Below the pieces are notes generated by a model, which was given only the letters and a program-made list of their open reading frames with translations, made no database searches and was not told where the DNA came from. Positions 18,108-27,146 of a stretch of 64,000 nucleotides of DNA are shown one piece after another; positions within the stretch are counted from its first letter, which is position 1; each line of letters begins with the position of its first letter. Location of the stretch: assembly GCF_014842025.1 (NCBI RefSeq), contig NZ_JACYUY010000008.1:1-64000 (forward strand). The letters run 5' to 3'. The stretch comes from Massilia sp. CFBP 13721. GTDB taxonomy: Bacteria; Pseudomonadota; Gammaproteobacteria; Burkholderiales; Burkholderiaceae_D. The position numbers were made by a program, and so were the translations under genes.

Positions 18108-18781
18108 TGCTGGTCCTCGTAAAACTCTTTTGCTTTTGGAATTGGGTTCCGCGTGGCCGGCGCGCCCACGTAGGCCTGCTCCTGCGCGACGATGCCGGCG
18201 GAAATCACGGCTGAGCCGACGATCATCCGGCCATAGAGGACCGGGACCGCTCCACCCTGGATTGTCGTGTTGACGGCGCCGGAGAAGTTATATGAAGCGC
18301 CGTTTTCGGTACTGGCCGCTGCGGCCGAGCCACTCTGCTGCGGCGACAGCGCCTGCACGACGCCACCCACCATGACGGCCACGCCGTAACTCGAGATGGC
18401 ACTGCCGACGGTGAATCCGACGCCGCCGAGGGCCGTGAAGGCGGTAAAGCCGGCAACGGCCCAGCCTGCGACGACCAGGGCGGCGCCGAGCAGCAGCGTG
18501 CCGAGCAGGCCCGACTTGGCACCGGCGATGACCGGAGCGATGCGGATGTCCTGCGCGCCGCCCGATAGGGCCAGCTCGTCCTTGCCGATGTTCTGCTTGC
18601 CGAGGAAGCACGCGTAACGCACGCCGCGCTCGCGGCTGGTCATCAGCTCGCGCTCGAAGCCGGGCACGAGCACGCACAGCGCGCGGATCGCCTCGGCTGT
18701 GTTCTCGACCGCCAAGCGGTGCACGCGACCGAACTGGGCGCCCAGCTTGCCGTACAGGCGAATGGTGCGAAGATTTTCCAT
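18104..18781 (-). CDS. Tail assembly protein I
   Basis: A 225-residue lambda gpI-like protein needed for tail tip assembly. The N-terminal part is ubiquitin-like (RTIRLYGKLGAQFGRVHRL); the middle has a long Gly/Ala hydrophobic hairpin (about 135-185, GLLGTLLLGAALVVAGWAV), as in the family. The ATG at 18781 is chosen because an SD-like TGGAG precedes it and a terminator hairpin lies immediately upstream; longer frames would run through gene K. Confidence 0.88.
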   Translation of the reverse strand: MENLRTIRLYGKLGAQFGRVHRLAVENTAEAIRALCVLVPGFERELMTSRERGVRYACFLGKQNIGKDELALSGGAQDIRIAPVIAGAKSGLLGTLLLGAALVVAGWAVAGFTAFTALGGVGFTVGSAISSYGVAVMVGGVVQALSPQQSGSAAAASTENGASYNFSGAVNTTIQGGAVPVLYGRMIVGSAVISAGIVAQEQAYVGAPATRNPIPKAKEFYEDQQ

Positions 18782-18795
18782 AGGCTCCAGAAATG

Positions 18796-18816
18796 AAAAA
18801 GCCCGCTTTCGCGGGC
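18796..18816 (-). terminator. Intrinsic terminator between tail genes K and I
   Basis: GCCCGC (18801-18806) pairs with GCGGGC (18811-18816) around TTTC; on the minus strand the stem is followed by five T. It would cut transcription within the tail-tip genes unless antiterminated. Confidence 0.75.
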
Positions 18817-18819
18817 CTG

Positions 18820-19560
18820 TCAGGTTTGCGGTTGATGCCGCAGAATCGCTCGGGTGCTTTCCTGATACCACCCGCCGTAGAGGTCTCGGCTCGACAGCCG
18901 GCCGTGCATGTGGTGCAGCATCAGCCCGTCGCCGATGTAGATGCCGGCGTGGTTCGGTACGCCGTTCTTGGCGCGGATCTGCATCAGGATGACGTCGCCG
19001 ACCTCGGGCACCGCGCCGTCGGCAAGCTTCACGAAGCCGGCCTGCGGAAAGCCTTCGGTGTACAGGTCGGATTTCCCGTCGTTCCACCATTCGTCCGCGC
19101 GCGGGAACTGAGGCAACGCGATGCTGCGCTCCTGTGCGTACCAGTCGACGATGAGCTGGTAGCAGTCCAGCACGCCGTGCGAGAACTGGCGACCGACCAG
19201 CGGCGCCCGGTAGCCGGAAGGCTCGATTGTCACCATCTCGCCGGCGGCCGGCGCGCCGTCGACCAGGTCGACCCGCACGATATGCCAGGGAACGCCGGAT
19301 GCCTCGCACGACACCAGGTCGGCCTGGCTGGCAGCCGCCGGCGCGCCCGGGTGGGAATGGACGACTGCCAGGATATCGCCGAGCGTCTCCGCAGCGGCGT
19401 ATTCCTCGGCCGGCAAGACGAAGTGTTCGGTACCTTGCGCGGCATTCGTGCATGGGAGGTAGCGCTCGCGGCCCTTCACGACCAGGACGAGCCCACAGGC
19501 CTCGCGGGGGAACTCCTTTTCGGCATGCGCGCGGATCGCGTCGATAGTCTCGGTTTTCAT
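18820..19560 (-). CDS. Tail tip protein K, JAMM plus NlpC/P60 domains
   Basis: A 246-residue lambda gpK-like protein. The N-terminal Mov34/JAB-type metallo-isopeptidase motif is intact: His68, His70, Ser78 and Asp81 in VVHSHPG...SQAD. The C-terminal NlpC/P60 peptidoglycan peptidase has Cys133 (LDCYQL) and His204 (NHAGIY). Such proteins probably open the cell wall locally or process the tail tip. Start at 19560 was chosen at the beginning of the JAB homology. Confidence 0.9.
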   Translation of the reverse strand: MKTETIDAIRAHAEKEFPREACGLVLVVKGRERYLPCTNAAQGTEHFVLPAEEYAAAETLGDILAVVHSHPGAPAAASQADLVSCEASGVPWHIVRVDLVDGAPAAGEMVTIEPSGYRAPLVGRQFSHGVLDCYQLIVDWYAQERSIALPQFPRADEWWNDGKSDLYTEGFPQAGFVKLADGAVPEVGDVILMQIRAKNGVPNHAGIYIGDGLMLHHMHGRLSSRDLYGGWYQESTRAILRHQPQT

Positions 19561-19562
19561 GA

Positions 19563-20252
19563 TCAGGATTGGATAAGGGCCGCGGCCGGGAAGCCGCCGA
19601 AATTGAGCACGCTGCGGGCGCCGAAGCGCACCTTGCAGCTGCTCAGCCGCTTCGAACAAACGTCGAGCGCCGGGTCGGTCACAGCCTGGTCGTTGACGTT
19701 GAACTTGGCCGCGCCGACGTAGCCACAATGCGCCCCGCGGTATTGCCAGGCGCAGAGGTTGGCGATGATCTGCCGACGCGGCAGCATCACCTCTTGGAAG
19801 TCGAGCGCGCTTTTCAGTTCGAACTCGACAACCTCATTCGTTTCCGACGTCTTCTGCTCGATGAACCACACCTCGAGCGGGAATTCCTGATCAGGATCCG
19901 CTGTCGGGTTGCCGTTCGCGAAATTGGCCGCGTCCAGGTACTGGCCCAGCGTGACGTGCCTGGTGAGCTTGGCGCCGACCAGGTCGTCCAGAGTGATGCA
20001 CAGCGCCGAGATCGAGCCGTCGACGTTGCCAACCGAAAGCCGGGGCGTTGGCTGCTGCCCCTCGCTGGTCTTGGCGAAGCCTTCCGCCTCGATCGGCCAG
20101 GGCGTGTAATCGTTGCCCTGCCAGCGGATCGTGCCGGCCTGCTGGTAACCATGGAACCGGAGCAGGCCGCCGCCGGCGATCGCGGATGCATCAAGCTCGT
20201 ATAGCGCGACGCGTGCGCCCGGCTCCAGGCCTTGGATGTCTGCTGTGATCAT
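19563..20252 (-). CDS. Minor tail protein L
   Basis: A 229-residue lambda gpL-like tip protein. Four cysteines, 167, 176, 199 and 206, have the spacing of those that bind an iron-sulfur cluster in lambda gpL (9 and 7 residues within pairs). It joins the tail tip between M and the hub. Its ATG overlaps the M stop (ATGA). Confidence 0.9.
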   Translation of the reverse strand: MITADIQGLEPGARVALYELDASAIAGGGLLRFHGYQQAGTIRWQGNDYTPWPIEAEGFAKTSEGQQPTPRLSVGNVDGSISALCITLDDLVGAKLTRHVTLGQYLDAANFANGNPTADPDQEFPLEVWFIEQKTSETNEVVEFELKSALDFQEVMLPRRQIIANLCAWQYRGAHCGYVGAAKFNVNDQAVTDPALDVCSKRLSSCKVRFGARSVLNFGGFPAAALIQS

Positions 20253-20584
20253 GGTTGGAAGGACTGCTCAAAAGTTGCGGTTAGCTGCCACATATCGCCG
20301 CCAAGGTGCTTGGAGTCGTACGATGCGCATTTGTAAAACCCCTGCGCGCCAAGTGGCGGCGTCCAGTAGAACGATTGCCAGCCGCCGCAGGTGTCGAGGA
20401 AAGCAGTTATCGGCGCAATCTTGCTGGCCGCGCCGGTGAACGACAGCGGCCAGGATTGCGATTTATTGTTGATGCCGTCGGCGGCAGTTTGCTGATAGCC
20501 GTCGCCGAACTGCGCCTTGAGCACGCGGAACGCGCTCGTGCCCGACGGTCTCGCGTCGTGCTTCCAGGTGAACGTCGTCGTCAT
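20249..20584 (-). CDS. Minor tail protein M
   Basis: A 111-residue lambda gpM-like protein with the typical tail-tube-like beta fold (TFTWKHDARPSGTS, FGDGYQQ, FYWTPPLG). It starts at an ATG overlapping the tape-measure stop and ends overlapping the start of L, so the H-M-L-K order of lambda is conserved. Confidence 0.9.
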   Translation of the reverse strand: MTTTFTWKHDARPSGTSAFRVLKAQFGDGYQQTAADGINNKSQSWPLSFTGAASKIAPITAFLDTCGGWQSFYWTPPLGAQGFYKCASYDSKHLGGDMWQLTATFEQSFQP

Positions 20585-23500
20585 CCTCTCCCCATCTTCA
20601 TATTCCAAATCAGGCCACCCTGCCGGCTTTCGCGCACGATGACCTCTTTCGCCTTGGACGCGATCATGTCGGCCAGCGCACGGCCGGCGGCACTTTGATC
20701 GCCGGTTGTCGTGCTTGATGCGCCCCCTGCGGTCACCTGCACATTCGTCTGAATGGTGATGGGCGATCCACCGCCGGCGCCGATCATGTGATTCGGCGTG
20801 ATCGCGCCGGTAGAGGATGGAGTGAAGATTTCCGGCCCCTTCTCGCCGACCAGGTACGACAGGCCAGAACTGACCGGCCCGCCGGCGGCGCGCGCGCCCG
20901 AGATGCCGAAGGCCGACATGAACGCCGACGTCCAGCCGCCACCGCCGCCGGAGCCGATCGACCCCAGCAGCGATGACGCGACACTGCTCAATGCCGATTT
21001 CGCCTGAATGCGCGCGAAATCGGCAATGATCGAGGTGGCCAGGTCCCGGAAGTTCAGCTTGCCAGTGGTGACGAAGTTGGCGAACGCGTCCTCCGCGCTG
21101 CGCAAGCCGTTCGTCAGCGCATCCCCGACCATCCCGCCAACGTTTGTAGCCTCCTCGCCGTATTGCTTCAGGGAGAGGCGGAGATTGACGTATGGGTCAC
21201 GCGACTTCGTGAAGCCGTCACGCTCGGCGGCCGAGCCAGCGCGGATTGCCGCCGCCTGGTCCCGGTAAATCTGAGCAAGCGCGCTGCCAGGCTGGATCGC
21301 CTCCAGAGCAGCTGCGGCCTCGTCCTTGAGGTCGGCAATATTCGCAACGCGCTGCTGCCGCAGTTTCGCCGCCTCAGTGCCAGTGAGGCCGATCTCCTCG
21401 TTGTATTCCCGCTGAACCCTGACGTTCTCCAGCAGGCTGGTGCGTTCAGCCTGGGCGGACACGATGCCCGCCGAATACAGCTGGCTCGAATCGTCGGCCC
21501 GCCTACGCCGCGCAGCCTCCAGGTCGAGATCACGCTGCTCCTCTCGGTTCCGCCGCTCCGCGCGGTTCACGGCAATCTGGCCCTCAAGATCAGCCTGCTC
21601 GCGCTGACTGTTTATCTTGGAGCGGACCAGGCCCAGCTGATCCTGCAGGAGTCGCTTTTGCCGATCCAACGCAGAAACTTCGATCGCCGCGGTCTTGGTA
21701 ATCGCGTCGTCTTCCGAGATGGCGCCCAGGGAGCGCTGCGCCTGCAGGCGCGCCAGCGCGCGCTGGTCGAGCGTGTTTTCGATCTCGGCGCGGTTGCGCA
21801 GGGCTGTAATGCTGGTGTCGATACCGGCCGTGTAGACGTCGTTATATTTCCGGCGAACGACCAACAGGCGAGTCTGAATTTCCTCCTCGCTGAGCCCGTT
21901 TGCGCGCCCCTCGGTTTCCGAGGCGGCCAGATCGCGTTTCAACTGGTCCTGGCGCGTGAGAAGGATGTTCTGCTCGCTCAGCCAGCGCTTCCGGACCTCT
22001 TCGGCCTTCAGTGCCTTTTCTTGCGCGGCGCCGGCCGCCACCTCGCTCGCCATGCCCGACTGGAGCTCTTGCCGGCGCGCCAGCAGTTGCGCAATGTCCC
22101 GCCGCAGTTCATTCGCGATACTGGAGTCGCCGTCGCCGCTGGACTCCCGCTGCGCCAGGCCGCTCTGCTTTAACGACAAGATGTTGTTGATGCGCCCGAT
22201 TTCTTCGTTCGGCGTTTCCTTCCTGCCGATATCGAGGATGGCGTCCCAGCCCTTTTTCGCCCAGGTGGAGATATCCATCCAGCCGCGCTTGAGCGCCCCC
22301 ATGTTTTCGAGGACTTTCTTGTTGCGCTTCTCGAATTCTTCGGCGTAGGTGCTTTGCGCCAGTGCAGCGGCGTCGTTCTGACGCCCCTCGTCCTGCAGCG
22401 CCTTCACTTGGGCATAGGTCGCTGCCGTGACGAAGTGGTACTTCTCACCCAGCTTTTGCAGCGCCTCGAGCGGCGCCCGGCGCAGATCAGCGAACTCGGC
22501 CGCAGTGTCCTTCACGGCCTTGTCGAGCACCCGCTCCGTCTCCACCGCAACGGCGGCGAAGCGCTGAAGGTTTGCTGACGAGACCGCGCCAGTGTCGACA
22601 AGCACCTGAAGCGCTTCAGCTGCGGCACCCTGCGTGTTCTTCGATACGTCGGAAATTCCGCGCGCGGCATCCATCAACTGGTTGATCGACGTGCCGGCGG
22701 CGTTGTTACTGAGGACGATGGCTTGACCAAACGCCTTGGCCTCATGCGCACCTTCGCTGTACGCATAGGCTAGCGTGCCGACGGCTGCGGCGGCAACTGT
22801 AACCGGGGTGATCATGCCCAGCACCGTGCTGCCGATTGCCTTCGCAGCACCACCAAAGCTACCGAACATGTCGCGCAGCTGGCCACCCTGCTGAAGAAAC
22901 ACAGTCAGCGGAGCCTGCCCGCCCTGCAGGCTGACCACGATGTCGGTGATCTGGGCCGGCGTCTGGCGCAGCGCAGCGTTTAGTGCCGCGGCTGACATCT
23001 CTCCGTTGCGCAGCCCCTGGTCGGCAGCCCGCAACTGGTTGATGAACGGCTGTGCCCGACTGGTGACGCCCATCTGGGCGGCCTGCAGCTCGAGCAACTC
23101 GATGCGGGTTTTGCCGAGGGCAGCCGCCTGCTGCTCAAGGCCTCGAATGAACGAATCCTTGCCGGCCTGGACCTGGTCAGCCTCACGCTGCGCCTGGGCT
23201 GTCGCCTTGGCCGCCGCCGTCACCTGCTCCTGCGCGGTGCGCATGGCATGCAGTTGAGCAATCAGCGGGTCGGCCGACGCCGTCAGGCCCATTTGCGCAG
23301 CGCGGTAACGCTGCACTTCTTCGATCGACAAACCGAACAGAGCGATTTGCTCTCGCAGGCCAGCCAGGAAGCTGTCCTTTCCGGCCTGCATCTGCGTTGC
23401 CTCACGCTGAGCCTGGTCGGCGGCGCGCGCGGCGGCGGCCACCTGCTCCTGCGCCACGCGCATCGCATGCAACTGCGTAATCAGTGGTTCGGCGGCTGTC

Positions 23501-24720
23501 GTCAGCCCCAGCAGTGCTGCGTGGTGCCGCTGCACCTCTTCGGTGGAGCGGCCGTACAGCGCAATCTGTTCGCGCAAGCCGTCAAGGAAGCTGTCACGCC
23601 GCGACTGCGCCTGGGCAGCGTCCTGCTGCGCCTGGGCGGCGGCGCGCGCGCTTGCGGTGACCTGGTCCTGCGCAGTCTGTAGGGCGCGCATTTGTGCAAT
23701 CAGCGGCTCAGCGGCGCTTGCCGCGCCCATCTGGGCCGCGCGGTACCGCTGCACCTCGTCAGCCGACTTGCCGAAAAGTGCGATCTGTTCGCGCAGGTTT
23801 GACAGGAAGCTGTCTCGGGCGCCCTGGGCCTGAAGGGCATCTTTCTGCGCCTGGGCAGTCAGACGTGCTGCGCCGGCGGCCTGCTCATGAGCGTCACGTA
23901 GCGAGCGAAGCTGGGCGATCAGCGGTGCGGCGGCGGTGGCGGCACCCAGCTGCGCCGCCCGATATTCGAGAATGCCCTCGGTCGACCGGCCAAACAGAGC
24001 GATTTGCTCGCGCAGACCATCGAGGAACGTGCCCTTTGCCGATTCGACCTGCGCGGCCTCGCGCTGCGCTGCAGCTTGCGCTCGCGCTGCAGCTTCCGCC
24101 TGGCCCTGTGCTGCCCGCATGTTCTGCAGTTGCAGGATCAGCATGGACGATTCTTGCGCGGCGCCAGCCTGGGCGGCGCGGTACCGCAACACCTCCTCGG
24201 TGGATTTGCCGAACAGAGCGATCTGCTCGCGCAGGCCCGAGATGAACGACTCCCGGCCGGCGTGCGCCTGCGCGAGCTCGCGCTGCGCGGCTGCCTGGGC
24301 TTTGGCCGACTCGGCAGCCTGCTGCTGCGCTGCCTGCTGGGTGGCGAGCGTGCGCGCTGCCTGGGCCTGGGCCTGCTCGACCGCGCGCAGTTGCACTAGG
24401 TATTGCTCGAGCACGGCCGGGTCGACGCCGCGCTGGCGCGCCAGCACCTCGTAATAGGCGCTACCCGTCTTGCCGCCCGCCTCCATCGCAGCCGTCGTGC
24501 GCTGGATGGAGTTGACCAGGTTGCGCTGCGCGACTTCGACGCTGCGCGCCGAGGTGCTTGCGCTCCCGCCAATGCCTTCCACTGCGCGGTCGGCCTGCTG
24601 GCTGGCGCGCTGCACGCTGCCGGCCATCGCTCCGGCCTCGCGAACGATTTCATTGAAACCGGTGCGCGCGCCTGTGGTGTTGACTTGTGTTTCAAGTACG
24701 ACGGCGCGGGTTTCGCTCAT
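20581..24720 (-). CDS. Tail tape measure protein
   Basis: A 1379-residue protein that sets tail length and passes into the cell envelope during infection. The N-terminal third has five tandem 73-residue helical repeats and a partial sixth (residues 157 to about 570). A prophage tail-length domain with hydrophobic segments follows (about 600-700), then a long coiled coil. The lambda-H-type C-terminus has GEKGPEIFTPSSTGAI. Located between the tail chaperone and gene M as expected. Confidence 0.95.
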   Translation of the reverse strand: MSETRAVVLETQVNTTGARTGFNEIVREAGAMAGSVQRASQQADRAVEGIGGSASTSARSVEVAQRNLVNSIQRTTAAMEAGGKTGSAYYEVLARQRGVDPAVLEQYLVQLRAVEQAQAQAARTLATQQAAQQQAAESAKAQAAAQRELAQAHAGRESFISGLREQIALFGKSTEEVLRYRAAQAGAAQESSMLILQLQNMRAAQGQAEAAARAQAAAQREAAQVESAKGTFLDGLREQIALFGRSTEGILEYRAAQLGAATAAAPLIAQLRSLRDAHEQAAGAARLTAQAQKDALQAQGARDSFLSNLREQIALFGKSADEVQRYRAAQMGAASAAEPLIAQMRALQTAQDQVTASARAAAQAQQDAAQAQSRRDSFLDGLREQIALYGRSTEEVQRHHAALLGLTTAAEPLITQLHAMRVAQEQVAAAARAADQAQREATQMQAGKDSFLAGLREQIALFGLSIEEVQRYRAAQMGLTASADPLIAQLHAMRTAQEQVTAAAKATAQAQREADQVQAGKDSFIRGLEQQAAALGKTRIELLELQAAQMGVTSRAQPFINQLRAADQGLRNGEMSAAALNAALRQTPAQITDIVVSLQGGQAPLTVFLQQGGQLRDMFGSFGGAAKAIGSTVLGMITPVTVAAAAVGTLAYAYSEGAHEAKAFGQAIVLSNNAAGTSINQLMDAARGISDVSKNTQGAAAEALQVLVDTGAVSSANLQRFAAVAVETERVLDKAVKDTAAEFADLRRAPLEALQKLGEKYHFVTAATYAQVKALQDEGRQNDAAALAQSTYAEEFEKRNKKVLENMGALKRGWMDISTWAKKGWDAILDIGRKETPNEEIGRINNILSLKQSGLAQRESSGDGDSSIANELRRDIAQLLARRQELQSGMASEVAAGAAQEKALKAEEVRKRWLSEQNILLTRQDQLKRDLAASETEGRANGLSEEEIQTRLLVVRRKYNDVYTAGIDTSITALRNRAEIENTLDQRALARLQAQRSLGAISEDDAITKTAAIEVSALDRQKRLLQDQLGLVRSKINSQREQADLEGQIAVNRAERRNREEQRDLDLEAARRRRADDSSQLYSAGIVSAQAERTSLLENVRVQREYNEEIGLTGTEAAKLRQQRVANIADLKDEAAAALEAIQPGSALAQIYRDQAAAIRAGSAAERDGFTKSRDPYVNLRLSLKQYGEEATNVGGMVGDALTNGLRSAEDAFANFVTTGKLNFRDLATSIIADFARIQAKSALSSVASSLLGSIGSGGGGGWTSAFMSAFGISGARAAGGPVSSGLSYLVGEKGPEIFTPSSTGAITPNHMIGAGGGSPITIQTNVQVTAGGASSTTTGDQSAAGRALADMIASKAKEVIVRESRQGGLIWNMKMGRG
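23158..24252 (-). repeat. Five 219-bp tandem repeats within the tape measure gene
   Basis: Each unit encodes 73 residues built on DSFLxGLREQIALFGxS, YRAAQxG and PLIAQL. A divergent sixth unit extends to about 23010. Units differ at many codons, so the duplication is old or under selection. Confidence 0.9.
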
Positions 24721-24723
24721 GCT

Positions 24724-25457
24724 TTAGTCCTCTTCTCTCATGGCCGCCATCGCGGACGCTTCCATCACGCGCATATCCGACTCGATGTCGTCGTACTCGG
24801 CCGGAGTGAGCTTCATCCGGTCCATCTTGTGATACATGACGCTGTAGTCCAGCCCGACGATGCCCATGCCGGCGCCGCGCCACTGCGTCTGGATGTCGCA
24901 TAGCAGGCGGAAGGAAGGCCAGTTCTCCGGCCAGACCTCGAAGCACTCGTCGGCATAGTCCTCGCGCGTCAGGCCGCTGGCGGCCAGTTCCTCATCGGAT
25001 GGCGGCGCGGTAAAAAGCACCCGCGCCGCCTCTTTCAGTTTCCCTGGCGGCCTTCGGTGATCGCGTCGCGGTAGGTCGCGACAATTGCCGGAATGGCGGC
25101 CGGAACTTCCGCCACCAGCTGGACGACAGCTGCTTTGTCGAAGGGCATGTCGAGATCCCAGCCTTCGACGCAACCCATGATGTAGCGGACGCTCGTCTCG
25201 TCCTGGCGCGCCAGGATGTCCGATTCGGTCAGCTGCGGGATCGGCGCGTTGCCTTCGGCCAGCTTCTTGAGCTTGTCCATTTCGGCGGCGTCTTCGGCCT
25301 GAATCTCGGCGACGATGCCGTCGGTGAACTTGCCGAAGTCGGTGCGGTCGCGATATTTGTACGTCACGCCGATCTGACCCGGCTCGCCGTCCACCTGGAG
25401 GAACTTCACCGTGCGGACGAACGAAGTGGGCGGCTTGCCCAGAATGATTTTTGCCAT
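24724..25457 (-). CDS. Tail assembly chaperone G-T fusion made by -1 frameshift
   Basis: If ribosomes slip back one base at GGGAAAC (25044-25038), the G frame joins the downstream frame and gives a 244-residue G-T protein. The T part starts KLKEAARVLF, contains a DUF1799-like segment (WPENWPSFRLL) and ends MREED. In lambda, gpG and gpGT load the tape measure protein for tail tube growth. The downstream frame has no credible start of its own before its conserved part, which supports frameshift expression. Its stop lies 3 nt before the tape measure ATG. Confidence 0.85.
25035..25457 (-). CDS. Tail assembly chaperone G
   Basis: A 140-residue protein (KIILGKPPTSFVRTVKF start). It ends ITEGRQGN at the slippery site, with UGA directly after the heptamer. 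Most ribosomes should stop here and give the short chaperone, in excess over the G-T fusion. It sits between the tail tube and tape measure genes, as in lambda. Confidence 0.88.
   Translation of the reverse strand: MAKIILGKPPTSFVRTVKFLQVDGEPGQIGVTYKYRDRTDFGKFTDGIVAEIQAEDAAEMDKLKKLAEGNAPIPQLTESDILARQDETSVRYIMGCVEGWDLDMPFDKAAVVQLVAEVPAAIPAIVATYRDAITEGRQGN
25038..25044 (-). promoter_or_regulatory. -1 ribosomal frameshift heptamer GGGAAAC
   Basis: On the minus strand the in-frame codons are G GGA AAC followed by TGA. Re-pairing one base back gives GGG AAA and continues into CTG AAA GAG. This is an X-XXY-YYZ site comparable to lambda GGGAAAG. Confidence 0.85.
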
Positions 25458-25479
25458 TTTGTTTTGCTTTCAGTCGAAT

Positions 25480-25506
25480 AAAAAACCGACGGGAATGACC
25501 CGCCGG
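25480..25506 (-). terminator. Intrinsic terminator between tail tube and chaperone genes
   Basis: On the minus strand CCGGCGGG pairs with CCCGTCGG (one G-T pair) around TCATT, followed by six T. It would favour high tail tube synthesis relative to the genes below. Confidence 0.75.
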
Positions 25507-25540
25507 CGGAAAAGGCCGGAGGACTCCGACCTGGCAAAAC

Positions 25541-26188
25541 TTAGGACGCGTAGCGCACCGGCTGACCCTGCTGGGCCATGTTCGCCTTGACGCTCATGAC
25601 CTGGCCCTTGGTCAGGGTCGGGGTCTCGTCATAGGTGATGTAGCCGTTGTAGAGGATGATGCTGTTGCTCGGCAGCTGGGCGCGCACTGCGGCGATCTTG
25701 CGACCGTCGGAGATTGCCTTCAGGGCGGCGTGGTGCGGCAGCGTCGGGTCGTCGCCGATCGTGATGGCCAGCGTACGGGCCGAGTAACCGGCCGGGATGT
25801 TCAGCTCGGTGTCGGTATCCATCGGCTCGACGGTCACGAACTTCGCATCACCGCCCGACGGCTCGCAGGTGATGACCTGCGTGATCGGCACCCAGGTCGA
25901 GATCTTGCGCAGCGAGCCGATGCCGGCGCCGGCCGGGAACAGCGCAGTCGACGTGGTATCGAGGCCTTCGAGGGTTACGGAAGTGCCGGACACGGCCTTC
26001 GCACGAAACACGCGGCTGTTCGCGCGGGTCCAGCCGGAGGTGAGCTCCAGCAGATCGCCGATGGCGAACGTATTTGCTGCGGTGGTCAGCACCGATTCCG
26101 TTGCGTTCGTGGCGGCCGTGACGGTGATCGCCGTCGCGTAGGCCGAGGCAACCGCGTACGTGGTGCCGTTGGGGAGGGAAAATGCCAT
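25541..26188 (-). CDS. Major tail (tube) protein
   Basis: A 215-residue beta-rich structural protein (SLPNGTTYAVAS start; AGYSARTLAITIGDD; C-terminal TLTKGQVMSVKANMA), in the place and of the size of siphovirus tail tube proteins related to lambda gpV. It has its own terminator on both sides, consistent with a strongly expressed unit. Confidence 0.85.
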   Translation of the reverse strand: MAFSLPNGTTYAVASAYATAITVTAATNATESVLTTAANTFAIGDLLELTSGWTRANSRVFRAKAVSGTSVTLEGLDTTSTALFPAGAGIGSLRKISTWVPITQVITCEPSGGDAKFVTVEPMDTDTELNIPAGYSARTLAITIGDDPTLPHHAALKAISDGRKIAAVRAQLPSNSIILYNGYITYDETPTLTKGQVMSVKANMAQQGQPVRYAS

Positions 26189-26226
26189 TGGTGGGCCTTT
26201 CAGGTAAGCGCCCGGCTGCCGGGCAT

Positions 26227-26247
26227 AAAAAAACCGCCCGAAGGCGG
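26227..26247 (-). terminator. Intrinsic terminator upstream of the tail tube gene
   Basis: CCGCC (26234-26238) pairs with GGCGG (26243-26247) around CGAA, with seven T following on the minus strand. It separates the connector genes from the tail tube gene. Confidence 0.75.
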
Positions 26248-26269
26248 CTGGTTTGTCGTTGCAGGCGGA

Positions 26270-26623
26270 TCAGCGATCAGCCCAAATGTTGAAATCCTGT
26301 CTGCTGCAGTACCGCGCCATGTCGGCATCGAAATCACTGACTGCCGCCCCCTGCGGGCTGGCCTGGATGGTCGTTGCGCCGGTCAAGCGCGCCTCGATCG
26401 CGAGAATCAAGGTCTTGGCCTGCTTGCGGGAGTCGGCCCAGACATTGATCTGCATGTCGGCGTTCTCTTTGGACGGCAGCGTGTTGTCGAGACACGCAAT
26501 CGACTGACCACCAATCTGCTGGAAGGTCACGTATGGACGCTCCGTCCCTGTCGACGCAAAGTCCGGGAATACGCGCGAGCAGACCGCGACCAGCTCGGCG
26601 AACAGTTTTTCCTCAAGTGTCAT
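26270..26623 (-). CDS. Tail terminator / tail completion protein (DUF3168-like)
   Basis: A 117-residue protein (EEKLFAELVAVCSRVFPD; RPYVTFQQIGGQS; MQINVWADSRKQAKTL) with the pattern of DUF3168/gpU-type proteins that stop tail tube growth and join tail to head. Overlaps the preceding HK97 gp10-like gene by 11 nt. Confidence 0.82.
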   Translation of the reverse strand: MTLEEKLFAELVAVCSRVFPDFASTGTERPYVTFQQIGGQSIACLDNTLPSKENADMQINVWADSRKQAKTLILAIEARLTGATTIQASPQGAAVSDFDADMARYCSRQDFNIWADR

Positions 26624-27146
26624 TGTTGATAAACCTCAGTAGGACGGTTTGGGCCGCGTCAGCCGCCGCTTCCGCTTTTGACACGGCCTTTCGCACGAAA
26701 GACTTGGCTGCCACTTGTTTCGGCGTAGCCAGCGGGATGTAGTACGCGTCCTTGGCTGCCTGTGACGCTCGCCCCTTTGGCTTGGGTTTGCCGCGCATCT
26801 CGGGGCGTACCGCTGTGTAATAATTGCCATCTCTGCCGACGTATGTCACATATCGCTGAATGTGGCCGTACTCGACCAGGTGTCCGTGCGGTGCTTTCTT
26901 GCGGTTCCACGAAATCTGATAAGTCGCGAGTCCAGGCTTGCTTCGAGACTGCGAGTACACTTGATAGATGCTGTAATACAGCTTCGCCGTCTTCATGCCG
27001 TTCGCGGCCACATTGCGCCGCACCTCGTCATACAGAACTTGGGCGGCCGCTTGTGCCGCCGGACGAGCCCCCACCTCCGTTGCCTCCGCCATTTCTTCGA
27101 TAATCGCGTTAAGTCCTTCCGAGTCCAGCCGCAGCAGCAGGCTCAT
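26613..27146 (-). CDS. HK97 gp10-like head-tail / tail completion protein
   Basis: A 177-residue protein with an N-terminal helix (GLNAIIEEMAEATEV), the HGHLVEYGH motif typical of HK97 gp10-type proteins, and a Lys/Arg-rich C-terminus. It probably sits at the head-tail joint. Starts overlapping the adaptor stop. Confidence 0.82.
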   Translation of the reverse strand: MSLLLRLDSEGLNAIIEEMAEATEVGARPAAQAAAQVLYDEVRRNVAANGMKTAKLYYSIYQVYSQSRSKPGLATYQISWNRKKAPHGHLVEYGHIQRYVTYVGRDGNYYTAVRPEMRGKPKPKGRASQAAKDAYYIPLATPKQVAAKSFVRKAVSKAEAAADAAQTVLLRFINNDT

